NCBI GenBank assembly: GCA_964587155.1
Contig: CAZPKF010000006.1
Location: forward strand, 1 to 64,000
Direction of reading: 5' to 3'
Origin: Hallerella sp964587155
GTDB lineage: Bacteria; Fibrobacterota; Fibrobacteria; Fibrobacterales; Fibrobacteraceae
Length of the DNA: 64,000 bases
The notes beneath the pieces are model-generated. The model was not told where the DNA came from, made no database searches, and saw only the letters and a program-made list of their open reading frames with translations. Shown here one piece after another: positions 35,049 through 44,482 of the stretch. Both the position numbers and the translations under genes were made by a program. Position 1 is the first letter of the stretch. Every line of letters begins with the position of its first letter.

Positions 35049-35885
35049 TTACTTTTTCCCCTTTCCCACGTCACCAAGGTCCATAATCCGCTGCGATGCC
35101 CGCATTTTAGCCAAGGGCGCAACGCTCAACAGGGGATATTCTACAGCTAAATAAAGACAGCACGAAACAATCGGACTGAGCAGCAGCCATTGCCAAAGCG
35201 CCCCACTCAACAAACCGGACAAAGTCCCCCAAAGGAGATTTGATATCAGCATGGGGAAAAATCCCCTAGAAAATCCGCCGACCAACGCCCCTGAAACAGG
35301 ATTTCCCTTCGAGAGCGCCCTTCCGGCAATTGCGGAAACAGACAAAATGTCCGCCCACAGCAAAACGGCAAATCCGACGCAGATTTCCCACGGAAGATTC
35401 CACCGCGCACAGAGTGCTGTCCAAAAGTATACGGCGACAAAGGCTGGCAAAAAAGCCTTGAAACAGGCGATGCGGACTACAAAAAAGAAAAGGAGCGACA
35501 GTGCAAAAAATCCACCCCAAAAAATTTCCGGGCAAAGATTCCGCATCCCGGAAAGGACGAAAATTGCGGGAATCAAAATTGCAGAAGCTAGGAAAGAAAA
35601 GCCGTTCAACCGTTTTCCGAGTCCAAAACGGACGGCGGCGATAACGGCAAAAACGCCAACCGACAAAAGGAAGGCGTTCCTGTGCGCGGCAAAATCATCC
35701 GGGTCAAAATTTTGCACCATCTCCGTCAATGCACATCCCGCATTCGCGGCATATCCAAAAACGTCACCGGGGGCACGCCCCCAAATGCCGACCAAAATGA
35801 AAAACAGCAAAATAAAAATCAGCCGAAAGCGCAATAGCGCACCGCCCAACATTTGAATTGGCGAAGCCTTTTTTCTCAAATCCAT
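35049..35885 (-). CDS. Polytopic membrane protein of unknown function
   Basis: 278 residues with about eight hydrophobic helices (for example FRLIFILLFFILVGIW, FLLSVGVFAVIAAVRFG, FFALSLLFFFVVRIAC and WQWLLLSPIVSCCLYLAV) and a charged C-terminal tail (LGDVGKGKK). I do not recognise a family. It starts 4 bp after the stop of the PorU-like gene and is the last member of the fumarase-hisHF-tldD-porU run, so it is expressed with them. A role in the envelope beside PorU is possible but unsupported. Confidence 0.6.
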   Translation of the reverse strand: MDLRKKASPIQMLGGALLRFRLIFILLFFILVGIWGRAPGDVFGYAANAGCALTEMVQNFDPDDFAAHRNAFLLSVGVFAVIAAVRFGLGKRLNGFSFLASAILIPAIFVLSGMRNLCPEIFWGGFFALSLLFFFVVRIACFKAFLPAFVAVYFWTALCARWNLPWEICVGFAVLLWADILSVSAIAGRALSKGNPVSGALVGGFSRGFFPMLISNLLWGTLSGLLSGALWQWLLLSPIVSCCLYLAVEYPLLSVAPLAKMRASQRIMDLGDVGKGKK

Positions 35886-35889
35886 CCGT

Positions 35890-38800
35890 TCACCTCGAAA
35901 TCACCAGTTTTTGTTTTTTGCGGAAAGTTTTCGCCTTTTCCCCGTCCGCAGCGGCAACTTTGGAAACGACGATATAATGATAAAGTCCGTTGGCGAGTTT
36001 TCGCCCGTAAAAATCCGTACCGTCCCAAGTCGTGACCCCGGAAACCGCATGCGGAATCCGTTCGACAAGACGTCCGTTCTGATTGTAAATGAAAATGGTC
36101 ACGTCCGTTGACCGGCCCATCGCCAAATCCTTGAAGTAAAAAGTCGTTCCCTTGCGCTTCATCGGATTCGGAGCGGTGAACACGCCAGAAAGGCCTTCCG
36201 AAAGTCCGTCCGTGATTTGCACTTTGACCGTTCTCGCCGATTCATTGCCGACAATGTCCAGCGCTTTAACCTTGAACTGATAAAGTCCTGTCGGGTATTT
36301 GCTTTCCGCAAACGTCATCCGGGCGATGGCCTTTTTACTCGATTGTTCCAAATACGGCCACGGGTGGAACGGAGAAACGGAAATTCCCTCCCCGATGACT
36401 TCAAAAGAAACTCCTTCATCTGCCTCTTCGCGAAAATCGATTGCCGTCGAATCTTCAATTGTCACCTGTAGGCACGCAGGCGACGCGAGAGTCACCGTTT
36501 CCCCTTCTGAAAAAGAGGTTCCCGAAGCCGGTGACAAGCAACTTTGAATCGATATCGTCGGAGCGAGAGTATCGTTTTTGATGATGGAATCCGCATAGGC
36601 GGATGTTCCCGAAATGGAAATGCCCGACAGGAGCGTTCGCCCTATTGCCGAAGAAGATTGCCCGTTTGCCCACAAGCGGATTTCTGCAGCGGTGTCTCCG
36701 AACGCCATTTTCCGCGGAGTGATGAAGTCAACGGAAAAACGTCCATCCTTGATTTCGACTTCTTCGCTGTAAATTTGGGAACCGTCATAAAATACGGCGA
36801 CGGAATCGGAACTCGCGGGTTCCTGCGAAAGCATCTTTTCGTAACCTTGTTCAAGAATCGCAATGTGCAGTTTTCCGGACGTTATCCCCGGAACGACACC
36901 AGAAAGAGTCATGCTGTCCAACGCCCGGAGCGTATCGATTTTCTGATCGACTTTTACGGAGAGTGAACCGTTCGGCATTGGCACCACAGGTTCTCCCAAA
37001 AGAACATAACGCTCGTTATTGTAGCGTTGCCCGATAGACATTGACGAGGTCATCCCCTTGGCAAATGCAAACGCCTTGCCCAAAGTCCCTCCCGTCGGAA
37101 AGAGAGCGTTCGAAAGCAGCGACTTGGCGAAAATGCGGTTATAACTGCCGAATGTTTCCCGTGTAGCCCCGATAGAAGCAATCGCTCCACGCTTCGGAGC
37201 CTGGATGAACGATTCGGACAAAGAAGTTTCCCTGCCTTTGTCAAAACGCCCCACAGTGCAAGAAAAGGAGCCGAGAATTGTGTAACGGGATTCGTTGGAA
37301 AGCGAATTTACATAGGAAGGCTTCATCAGTCCTTCGAACGCCCAATCCGAAATGGAGCCATGGCCAAAGTAAACCGTAAAAAGCGCTCCTTGATTGATTC
37401 GGTTCATCAAGTCGTTCGCCGCTTCGGGCTTTTGACCGGATGCATCCGCCGTATAATCGAGCAAATATATTTTTCGAATATCCAAATGGAATCCGTCTGC
37501 CGCTGCTGCGCTTTGCAATGCACGGGAAACTTCTTCGGCGGGGGTCGTATGGTCGATAGCGTCCGCTTCGTAACCCGTCCACGCATCGTCCGCCGTAACC
37601 ACCAGACTGTTCCGCCAAACAGAATTGTCTGCCGTCGAAACGCGTTCGTGCTTTTGAATTTTTTCGTTGTAGGCGTTGAAATCAGAGACGCTTCCAACCG
37701 GGAGCCGTCCCAAAAAAAGGTCCAAATCGTAATCGCCCCGCAAAACTCTTTCGCCCGAATCCAAAACGGCGAAAAAATCTTCAGAAACGGCATCTTCCTT
37801 TTCAAACGGCGGAAGCCAATTTTCCTTGAATTCCGCATGGAGCCCACGATAATCAAAATGCCCGTTCCCCGCGAGCAGCGCATAAGTCAACTGGGGAGAA
37901 ACGCTCCGGGCATACGCCAAATAATTTCGGATGGCGACAGGATCTGGCGCTCCACCAGTATAATGCCTGTAAATATCTTCTGCCAAAACGACAGCCGTGT
38001 TGTAAGATGCGAACGCCTTGCCTTCGGAACGGAATTTGGCAAGTTCCACAGCGGGCGCTTGAAACGCTTCGGGAGCGATGATGACATATTCCGTTTTAGA
38101 CGAAATTCGAGAAATATCCGCTAAAGTTCCCGAAATGCGGAGGGGAACAGCTTCCACTTCTGGGTGACGGAACTTTTTGCTGTTGTACACAAGGTAACGC
38201 GTATCGGATGAAGTCGCAAGGCTATCGAACAAAAAGCCGTCTCGCGGAGAAATTAAACCGACCGGTTCAAATTGAGAGAACTTCATCACCCGGGCATCCT
38301 TCCCCACCGAAATGGGAATGCGGACTTTGCCTCCTTGACGTCCAGGCAAAATCCATTCCGCGGAATCGTTCGTCAAAAAAGGCTCCCATTCGTAAGCGAT
38401 GGAAAAACCGTCAAAGCGATCGTACGAAACGCCGTTCGGGAGAAGCTTCGCCGAAAACACATTGTCCGCCGCTTTCAATTTCGGCGAGGCGATTTCATAA
38501 TTTCCACCGGGCAAACGCCGGTCGAATTCGGAATAAGTTTCCCCGTTGACTGTAAACGCAAAGCGGGCTGTCACCTCGGCTGTTTGACTGTGGGGCACAT
38601 AAGAAACGGAGAGATACGTTTTCCCGCCCGAAACAAATCCCGGAAGAGAATTTGTACGCGAAGAAAACAAAGATGCAGAAGAAATTTCGAGGGAATCTTT
38701 TGGCGAATTCCAGAACCAGAACCATTCTTTTCCACTGGATTCTTCTAAGCCGTTTGATCCGCCAAAATACGCATCGCGCAAAAGGACATCCTTTTCTGTC

Positions 38801-39894
38801 CGGACGTAACGCAGCACGGACACTTCTTCACCCGAAGACGGCGAAGAAATGGTCGAAAGGCGCGCCCCTTTACCGCTAGAATTCCAACCCAACTGAAAGT
38901 ACTGGAAAAAACTATACGGAGAAGAGGAGTAATAATAATCCATGCCGCTTCCCGAAATTTTCGAATCTTCCAAATCGACGCGTTTCCACATCGACGTTCC
39001 ATAACCGACAAAAAACAATGTATCGCCGTCGTCAAAAGTTCCATCCGCCGCAAGAGTATTCGGCCCATGGTCGCGAACATCTAGAGGAATTTCAAACAAA
39101 CGGTTCGGAATGATTTCCGCAGCCCCGGAGATAACGTCGGGCATGGTGTCTTGCGGCGCACCGTAAAGGCGAATTTTTTCAATGGGAATTCCTTCACAAT
39201 CCGAAGCGCGGAACGCTTCTCGGCACGCATTGTAAACCTGCTTGTAAGTCAGCGCATACAGCCCGTCTTCTGCAAGGCTGCCGTTATCCCTGTCGCCCAC
39301 AGAAATCCGCGCAATCCAATTCATGTCCGAAAGATTTGAAGCCGCCGCTTTGCGCAAAGCTCTAGCCGCATTCGCCGAAGTTCCAAAAGAAGATGCCCCC
39401 TTCGGATTCAGAACCTGCTCCAAAAGGCGCTTTCCCGGACGTTTATTTTGCGGATTTCCTGAAAACGAGACTTCCACCTGAAATTTTTCGCGAACACTGA
39501 CAGAAGATCCGGAAACTTGTAGCAGCGGAACCCAAACATCTGTCACCCAGACACCATCGCGGAGCTTTGGTGCGAACACTTCAACGGAACCATTTTTTAA
39601 AGAGTCGGATTTGCACCAGGGTTTTGAAAAAAATGTCCGCACGGAATCCTTGATGGAAACAGCCGGTTTCGACTTCGAAGGCAACGCAATTCGATAGACG
39701 CGGTAAGGAGTTCCAGAACCTTTTTTGTAAAAGGCGTTTTCCGGGAGCAGGTGATAAGCGCCACCTTCACAATTCACCGGAGAAGAATCCGCAATTCCAT
39801 CCTTGAACACGAATCGCGTTTTGGTATCTTCCACCGTTTCGAAAGCCCACAGCGCCGATGCGAAAAACGCGATGACTATGGCGAAAAAGCGCAC
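35890..39894 (-). CDS. PorU-like C25 (gingipain-fold) protease
   Basis: 1334 residues with a signal peptide (FFAIVIAFFASALWA). The C25 peptidase domain lies around residues 590-960: FTVYFGHGSISDWAFE carries the catalytic His and ILGSFSCTVGRFDKG the catalytic Cys. The C-terminus has a FlgD-like Ig module (TIFIYNQNGRLVERI, TTWDGTDFYGRKLANGLYHY). PorU is the type IX secretion sortase that cleaves C-terminal signals of exported proteins, and Fibrobacter uses this pathway. Whether this is PorU itself or a C25 relative that is a cargo cannot be settled by eye. The start is GTG, 3 bp after tldD. Confidence 0.8.
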   Translation of the reverse strand: MRFFAIVIAFFASALWAFETVEDTKTRFVFKDGIADSSPVNCEGGAYHLLPENAFYKKGSGTPYRVYRIALPSKSKPAVSIKDSVRTFFSKPWCKSDSLKNGSVEVFAPKLRDGVWVTDVWVPLLQVSGSSVSVREKFQVEVSFSGNPQNKRPGKRLLEQVLNPKGASSFGTSANAARALRKAAASNLSDMNWIARISVGDRDNGSLAEDGLYALTYKQVYNACREAFRASDCEGIPIEKIRLYGAPQDTMPDVISGAAEIIPNRLFEIPLDVRDHGPNTLAADGTFDDGDTLFFVGYGTSMWKRVDLEDSKISGSGMDYYYSSSPYSFFQYFQLGWNSSGKGARLSTISSPSSGEEVSVLRYVRTEKDVLLRDAYFGGSNGLEESSGKEWFWFWNSPKDSLEISSASLFSSRTNSLPGFVSGGKTYLSVSYVPHSQTAEVTARFAFTVNGETYSEFDRRLPGGNYEIASPKLKAADNVFSAKLLPNGVSYDRFDGFSIAYEWEPFLTNDSAEWILPGRQGGKVRIPISVGKDARVMKFSQFEPVGLISPRDGFLFDSLATSSDTRYLVYNSKKFRHPEVEAVPLRISGTLADISRISSKTEYVIIAPEAFQAPAVELAKFRSEGKAFASYNTAVVLAEDIYRHYTGGAPDPVAIRNYLAYARSVSPQLTYALLAGNGHFDYRGLHAEFKENWLPPFEKEDAVSEDFFAVLDSGERVLRGDYDLDLFLGRLPVGSVSDFNAYNEKIQKHERVSTADNSVWRNSLVVTADDAWTGYEADAIDHTTPAEEVSRALQSAAAADGFHLDIRKIYLLDYTADASGQKPEAANDLMNRINQGALFTVYFGHGSISDWAFEGLMKPSYVNSLSNESRYTILGSFSCTVGRFDKGRETSLSESFIQAPKRGAIASIGATRETFGSYNRIFAKSLLSNALFPTGGTLGKAFAFAKGMTSSMSIGQRYNNERYVLLGEPVVPMPNGSLSVKVDQKIDTLRALDSMTLSGVVPGITSGKLHIAILEQGYEKMLSQEPASSDSVAVFYDGSQIYSEEVEIKDGRFSVDFITPRKMAFGDTAAEIRLWANGQSSSAIGRTLLSGISISGTSAYADSIIKNDTLAPTISIQSCLSPASGTSFSEGETVTLASPACLQVTIEDSTAIDFREEADEGVSFEVIGEGISVSPFHPWPYLEQSSKKAIARMTFAESKYPTGLYQFKVKALDIVGNESARTVKVQITDGLSEGLSGVFTAPNPMKRKGTTFYFKDLAMGRSTDVTIFIYNQNGRLVERIPHAVSGVTTWDGTDFYGRKLANGLYHYIVVSKVAAADGEKAKTFRKKQKLVISR

Positions 39895-39897
39895 CGG

Positions 39898-41280
39898 TTA
39901 TCTTCCCCCGACAAGAATTGAATCAACTTTAATCGTAGGCTGCCCCACCGTCACCGGGACACTCCCCGAAGAAGCGCCGCAAATGCCCGCCGCAATAGAA
40001 ACATCGCTTCCGACCATCGATATTCCCCGTAAAACTTCATCCCCTTTGCCGATGAGAGTCGCACCGCGGACAGGCCTTCCGATTTTCCCATGATGTATTT
40101 CATAACCTTCTTCGACGGCAAAATTGAATTCTCCCGTTGCCGGATTCACTGAGCCGCCGGCCATCTTGGCTGCATACAGTCCCTGTTCAACGCTAGCAAT
40201 CATGTCGTCAAAAGAATCCTTTCCCGGCGCGATGAACGTATTGCGCATCCGGCTGACCGGGGCGTACTTGTAAGATTCTCTGCGGGCGCTTCCCGTCCTT
40301 GCACAGCCGACTTCCATTGCGCCGACCATATCGGACATATAATTTTTGAGAACGCCGTTTTCAATGAGAACCGTACGTTCCGACGGCATGCCTTCGTCAT
40401 CGACAGCTACGCTGCCCCACGCCCCCGGAATTGTCCCGTCATCGATTGCGGTCAGGCACGGATTCGCCACAACCTGTCCCAATTTTCCGCAAAACGGACT
40501 CGCTCCATGCCGAATCGCTTCGGTTTCTAACGGATGCCCGACCGCTTCATGGAAAATGACTCCGCCAAACCCCGGCCCCATCACCACGGGCATAATCCCG
40601 CCGCCAATATACCCGGCATCAAGCATCCGCAAAGAACGTTCCGCCGCTGACCGGGCCAATTCCCGCACTTGAAAATTTTCAAGCGCTTCGTAACCGGCCA
40701 AAGCGCCGGGCGCTTCACGGGATACAATTTTTTCTGCGCCGTCCCCCGCCGTGACATTGACTGCAAAACGCGTATGACAACGGAAATCGCTGACGTTCAC
40801 ACCATTCGACGTAATGATGTTCACGTGGGAAAATGTATCGACGACACTCGCCGCCACTTGACAAATTCTATCCGAAATGCGACGCGCTTCGTCATCTGCG
40901 GCATGCAAGAAATCCAATTTATAACCGTTTCCCAAAATCCGAGGATCTTTGAAATTCGGATAATCGAGGCCGAACTTGTCTTGCGCCGGGCAATATTTGA
41001 AATAGCCGTTTTTTGCCATTCCACTCCGCCCAAACGCCAGCGTTTTCACCATGTTCAGTAAAGCGTCTTTACTTTCTTCGCTGGTGTAAGCATACAGGAC
41101 TTCGGTTCCATACAAAAGCCGGACCCCGATGCCGAAATCTGTCCCGGCAGAAGCCGATTCCACCTTCCTGTCTTTGAGGGATAGCGTCGAAGAACGGGAT
41201 TCTTCTTCAAAGATTTCCACGTAATCCGCGCCATAACTCTTTCCCGCTTCGAGAATGGATTCCGCAACGTCCTGGTTCAT
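39898..41280 (-). CDS. tldD: TldD-family metalloprotease
   Basis: 460 residues. The zinc motif HEAVGHPLE (HExxxH) sits about two fifths of the way along, with GGGIMPVVMGPGFGGVIFHE before it, as in TldD. Other family marks are the N-terminal ADYVEIFEE and C-terminal RGISMVGSDVSIAAGICG. TldD pairs with TldE/PmbA to form a protease that processes modified peptides and degrades unfolded peptides; TldE is not in this window. It sits 2 bp after hisF and 3 bp before the PorU-like gene. Confidence 0.92.
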   Translation of the reverse strand: MNQDVAESILEAGKSYGADYVEIFEEESRSSTLSLKDRKVESASAGTDFGIGVRLLYGTEVLYAYTSEESKDALLNMVKTLAFGRSGMAKNGYFKYCPAQDKFGLDYPNFKDPRILGNGYKLDFLHAADDEARRISDRICQVAASVVDTFSHVNIITSNGVNVSDFRCHTRFAVNVTAGDGAEKIVSREAPGALAGYEALENFQVRELARSAAERSLRMLDAGYIGGGIMPVVMGPGFGGVIFHEAVGHPLETEAIRHGASPFCGKLGQVVANPCLTAIDDGTIPGAWGSVAVDDEGMPSERTVLIENGVLKNYMSDMVGAMEVGCARTGSARRESYKYAPVSRMRNTFIAPGKDSFDDMIASVEQGLYAAKMAGGSVNPATGEFNFAVEEGYEIHHGKIGRPVRGATLIGKGDEVLRGISMVGSDVSIAAGICGASSGSVPVTVGQPTIKVDSILVGGR

Positions 41281-41282
41281 GT

Positions 41283-42059
41283 TCAGATTTTCCTCACCGG
41301 AATATTCGACTTGGCCATTTCTTCTTTAATTTGCGCAACGGTATAATCGCCAAAATGTACCATGCTTGCGACCAAGGCGGCATCCGCAGCCGTTTTTTCA
41401 AAAAGCTCCGCGATATGCGACGGTTTGCCTGCTCCACCCGAAGCGATGACAGGGATTTTCACCGCATTCGCAACTTTGTCTGTAATTTCAAGCTCATAAC
41501 CATCCCGGACGCCATCCGTGTCCATGGCGTTCAGGCAAATTTCTCCTGCCCCCAGCGATTCCGCCTTTTTCGCCCATTCAACGGCATCGAGCCCCGTTGC
41601 CGCACGGCCGCCCTTGACATAAATTTCATAGCCGGATGGAAATTTTTCAGAAACACCGACGCGTTTTGCATCCATTCCGAGAACAATGCACTGATTGCCG
41701 AAGGCTTTCGCCCCCTGTTCAATGATTTCCGGATGGACTACAGCCAAACTGTTCACGCTCACTTTTTCCGCACCGGCCAAAAGAACCTGGTGCATATCGT
41801 CCAGAGAACGGATTCCACCGCCTACGGCAAACGGAATGAATACGTTTTTGGCAATGTCCTTCACCATTTCCAAATCGCACGGACGATTTTCCGCACTGGC
41901 GGTAATATCGTAAAAGACCAGTTCATCAACACCGTCCGCGCTGTATTTCGCCCCCATTTCCACGGGATCTCCGATATCGATGTTGCCTTTGAATTTGACT
42001 CCTTTCGTCACCTTGCGGTTTCGGACATCCAAACAGATAATCAGACGCTTTGTCAGCAT
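41283..42059 (-). CDS. hisF: Imidazole glycerol phosphate synthase cyclase subunit HisF
   Basis: 258 residues, a full TIM barrel. N-terminal MLTKRLIICLDVRNRKVTKG has the catalytic Asp in CLDV, and the second catalytic Asp lies in LNAMDTDGVRDGYEL. Phosphate-binding loops are AVGGGIRSLDD and ASGGAGKPSH. With HisH it makes IGP and AICAR in histidine synthesis, using ammonia passed through the barrel. The open frame runs 85 codons further upstream, but that part overlaps hisH out of frame; the ATG at 42059 matches the family start and overlaps hisH by 7 bp. Confidence 0.95.
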   Translation of the reverse strand: MLTKRLIICLDVRNRKVTKGVKFKGNIDIGDPVEMGAKYSADGVDELVFYDITASAENRPCDLEMVKDIAKNVFIPFAVGGGIRSLDDMHQVLLAGAEKVSVNSLAVVHPEIIEQGAKAFGNQCIVLGMDAKRVGVSEKFPSGYEIYVKGGRAATGLDAVEWAKKAESLGAGEICLNAMDTDGVRDGYELEITDKVANAVKIPVIASGGAGKPSHIAELFEKTAADAALVASMVHFGDYTVAQIKEEMAKSNIPVRKI

Positions 42060-42679
42060 GAACCACTCCAAGTACTGAAGTTTTTCAAAACGCGGAGTCC
42101 CACGTCTCCGCTTTTTTCCAAATGGAACTGCGCAGCGACAAGGTTCTCTTTGCAAACAGCAGAGACAAACTTCTGGGAACCATAAGTCGTCTCGGTCAAA
42201 ACGTTTTCCGGCAAAATTCCAGCCGGATGATAAGAATGCACAAAATAAAAATCGCTGCCGTCCGGAATGCCTTCGAACAAAGGATGTTTTTTCACAAGAT
42301 GCACCTGATTCCATCCCATGTGGGGAATCTTGATGCGCTCTTCATCCCGAAAGCGGACAGCCTTTCCTTTGACAAATCCCAACGTGTCCACGCCACCGTT
42401 TTCTTCGCTGGATTCCAAAATAATCTGGCAGCCGATACAAATGCCAAGTACGGGACGCCTCCTCTCGACAACGCGAGCAATCGCCTTGCCGATGCCAGAA
42501 GATTCCAAGGTCTGCATGGCGGAACGGGCCGCCCCGACACCCGGAAACACCAGCCGTTCCGCTTCGGCAATTTCAGAAGGATCCCGGGAAGCTTTCACAT
42601 CCACGCCGAGATGCGCAAACGCATTCAACACGGAAGTCAAATTTCCGGCATTATAATCTACAACGATAAAACGATGCAT
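42053..42679 (-). CDS. hisH: Imidazole glycerol phosphate synthase glutaminase subunit HisH
   Basis: 208 residues. Class I glutaminase fold with MHRFIVVDYNAGNLTSVLNA at the N-terminus, the oxyanion strand VFPGVGAARSAM, nucleophile Cys in LGICIGCQIIL (the usual GxCxGxQ) and the His-Glu pair in FHLEKSG. It releases ammonia from glutamine for HisF. The ATG at 42679 matches the family start and has AAAGGCG upstream; 73 further open codons are rejected. It starts 13 bp after fumarase. Confidence 0.95.
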   Translation of the reverse strand: MHRFIVVDYNAGNLTSVLNAFAHLGVDVKASRDPSEIAEAERLVFPGVGAARSAMQTLESSGIGKAIARVVERRRPVLGICIGCQIILESSEENGGVDTLGFVKGKAVRFRDEERIKIPHMGWNQVHLVKKHPLFEGIPDGSDFYFVHSYHPAGILPENVLTETTYGSQKFVSAVCKENLVAAQFHLEKSGDVGLRVLKNFSTWSGSC

Positions 42680-42692
42680 GGAACGCCTTTTA

Positions 42693-44330
42693 TTAAATGA
42701 GTCCGTCGAAGAAATTGTTTCCCTTATCGTCGACCAAGATGAAAGCCGGGAAATCCTTGATGGTGATTTTCCGAATCGCTTCCATGCCCAGTTCCGGGAA
42801 GGCGACGATATCGTTCGACAGGATGTTCTGTTCCGCAAGGATAGCCGCCGGACCACCGATAGAACCGAGGAAGAATCCTCCGTATTTTTTACAAGCATCG
42901 GTTACATCCTGAGAGCGATTTCCCTTGGCGACCATGATCATCGACGCTCCCTTTTCCTGGAAACGCATCACGTACGGGTCCATCCGATTCGCCGTCGTCG
43001 GGCCAAAGCTTCCCGTGGGCATCCCTTCCGGAGTTTTCGCCGGCCCCGCATAATAAATCGGATGGTTGGAAACCGCTTCGAGAACCGTCTTCTCTTCGTC
43101 AGAAAGAGCCTCATTGCGTTCCTGCTTATCGAATATTTCCGCAATCTTCGCATGAGCCATGTCCCGCGCGACGATCATCGTTCCGCGGAGGTTCAAACGC
43201 GTCTTCACCGGATATTTGGAAAGATCCGCCAACACTTCTTTCATCGGGCGGTCCAAATCAATTTCCACCGCCGGAGCCAAATGGACAACGTCTCCTTCTG
43301 GGATATACTTTTCGGGATGATGTTCCATTTTTTCAAGCCAGATGCCGTTTTCGTCGATTTTGGCTTTAATATTGCGGTCTGCAGAACAAGAAACGCCAAT
43401 GGATACGGGGCAGCTGGCCGCATGGCGCGGGCAACGAATGACCCGGACATCGTGCACAAAATATTTGCCGCCAAACTGTGCCCCGATGCCTGTTTTCTGG
43501 CACATGTGCAACACTTTTTCTTCCATTTCCACATCGCGGAACATCCGACCGCCTTCGCTGCCGGACGTCGGAATGTCATCCAAATACCCACAGCTGGCAA
43601 GCTTGACCGTGTGCGTGTTCATTTCGGCAGACGTGCCGCCAATGACAATCGCCAAATGATACGGAGGACACGCCGCGGTTCCCAAAGTTTTAATCTTTTC
43701 GCTCAAAAACTTTTCAAGGGACTTCGGGTTGAGGAGCGCTTTTGTCATCGGCCAGTAATAAGTCTTGTTGGCAGAACCACCGCCCTTCGCCACGAAAAGG
43801 AATTTCATATCTGCGCCTTCTTCAGCGTAGACATCAATCTGGGCGGGCAGGTTGCACCCCGTATTTTTTTCCTGATACATGGAAAGCGGAGCGATTTGGC
43901 TGTAGCGCAAATTTTTCCCTGTAAACGCATTGTAGATGCCTTCGGAAAGAGCTTCCATATCATCGCATCCCGTCCAGACCTGCTGTCCCTTGTGAACAAT
44001 GGCGATAGCCGTTCCCGTATCTTGGCAAAACGGAAGGATTCCCTTGGCTGCGACGGAGGCGTTCTTGAGCATTGTCAATGCGACGAATTTATCGTTGTCG
44101 CTCGCTTCCGGATCCTGGAGAATTTTCGCCACTTTGGCCGTGTGCGACGGACGAAGGCAGAATTCCACTTCTTCGAAAGCGGCTTGCGCCACTTTGGTCA
44201 ACGCTTCCTTGGATACTTTAAGGACTTTTTTGCCTTCGAATTCGGAAACGGAAACACCTTCTTTGCCCAAAAGGACGTATTCTGTAGAATCCGCACCGTG
44301 TTGGACTGTCGCTTCATACTGAAATGCCAT
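42693..44330 (-). CDS. Fumarate hydratase class I
   Basis: About 545 residues, the single-chain class I form carrying a [4Fe-4S] cluster. Visible motifs are GILPFCQDTGTAIAI, PAQIDVYAEEGADMKFLFVAKGGGSANKT, RCPRHAASCPVSIGVSC with cysteines, GMPTGSFGPTTANRMD and the C-terminal SIGGPAAILAEQNI. The enzyme interconverts fumarate and malate; in Fibrobacter-like fermenters it would run towards fumarate and succinate. The start at 44330 has GAGG 5 nt upstream; a longer open frame is ignored. It heads a tight run hisH-hisF-tldD-porU-membrane protein. Confidence 0.93.
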   Translation of the reverse strand: MAFQYEATVQHGADSTEYVLLGKEGVSVSEFEGKKVLKVSKEALTKVAQAAFEEVEFCLRPSHTAKVAKILQDPEASDNDKFVALTMLKNASVAAKGILPFCQDTGTAIAIVHKGQQVWTGCDDMEALSEGIYNAFTGKNLRYSQIAPLSMYQEKNTGCNLPAQIDVYAEEGADMKFLFVAKGGGSANKTYYWPMTKALLNPKSLEKFLSEKIKTLGTAACPPYHLAIVIGGTSAEMNTHTVKLASCGYLDDIPTSGSEGGRMFRDVEMEEKVLHMCQKTGIGAQFGGKYFVHDVRVIRCPRHAASCPVSIGVSCSADRNIKAKIDENGIWLEKMEHHPEKYIPEGDVVHLAPAVEIDLDRPMKEVLADLSKYPVKTRLNLRGTMIVARDMAHAKIAEIFDKQERNEALSDEEKTVLEAVSNHPIYYAGPAKTPEGMPTGSFGPTTANRMDPYVMRFQEKGASMIMVAKGNRSQDVTDACKKYGGFFLGSIGGPAAILAEQNILSNDIVAFPELGMEAIRKITIKDFPAFILVDDKGNNFFDGLI

Positions 44331-44420
44331 AGAAACCTCTTTTTTAGGGATTATGCCCTTAGAAAATAGAATTTTCCTGCATTTCAAAAAAAATTTTCGT
44401 CACAATCCAAGCAGAAGAGT

Positions 44421-44428
44421 TATTTTTG
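44421..44428 (+). promoter_or_regulatory. TAnnTTTG-type promoter element of the Ala-rich protein gene
   Basis: TATTTTTG about 55 nt before the start at 44483. A small GGCAGC/GCTGCC hairpin lies in the resulting leader. Confidence 0.35.
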
Positions 44429-44482
44429 AAACGGATTTGGCAGCAATGCTGCCCCCGATTTTATCAAAAAAGGAACGATACA

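Noticed and set aside
42060..42314. N-terminal extension of HisF
   Set aside because: The frame is open but lies inside hisH in another frame; HisF normally begins MLTKRLIICLD.
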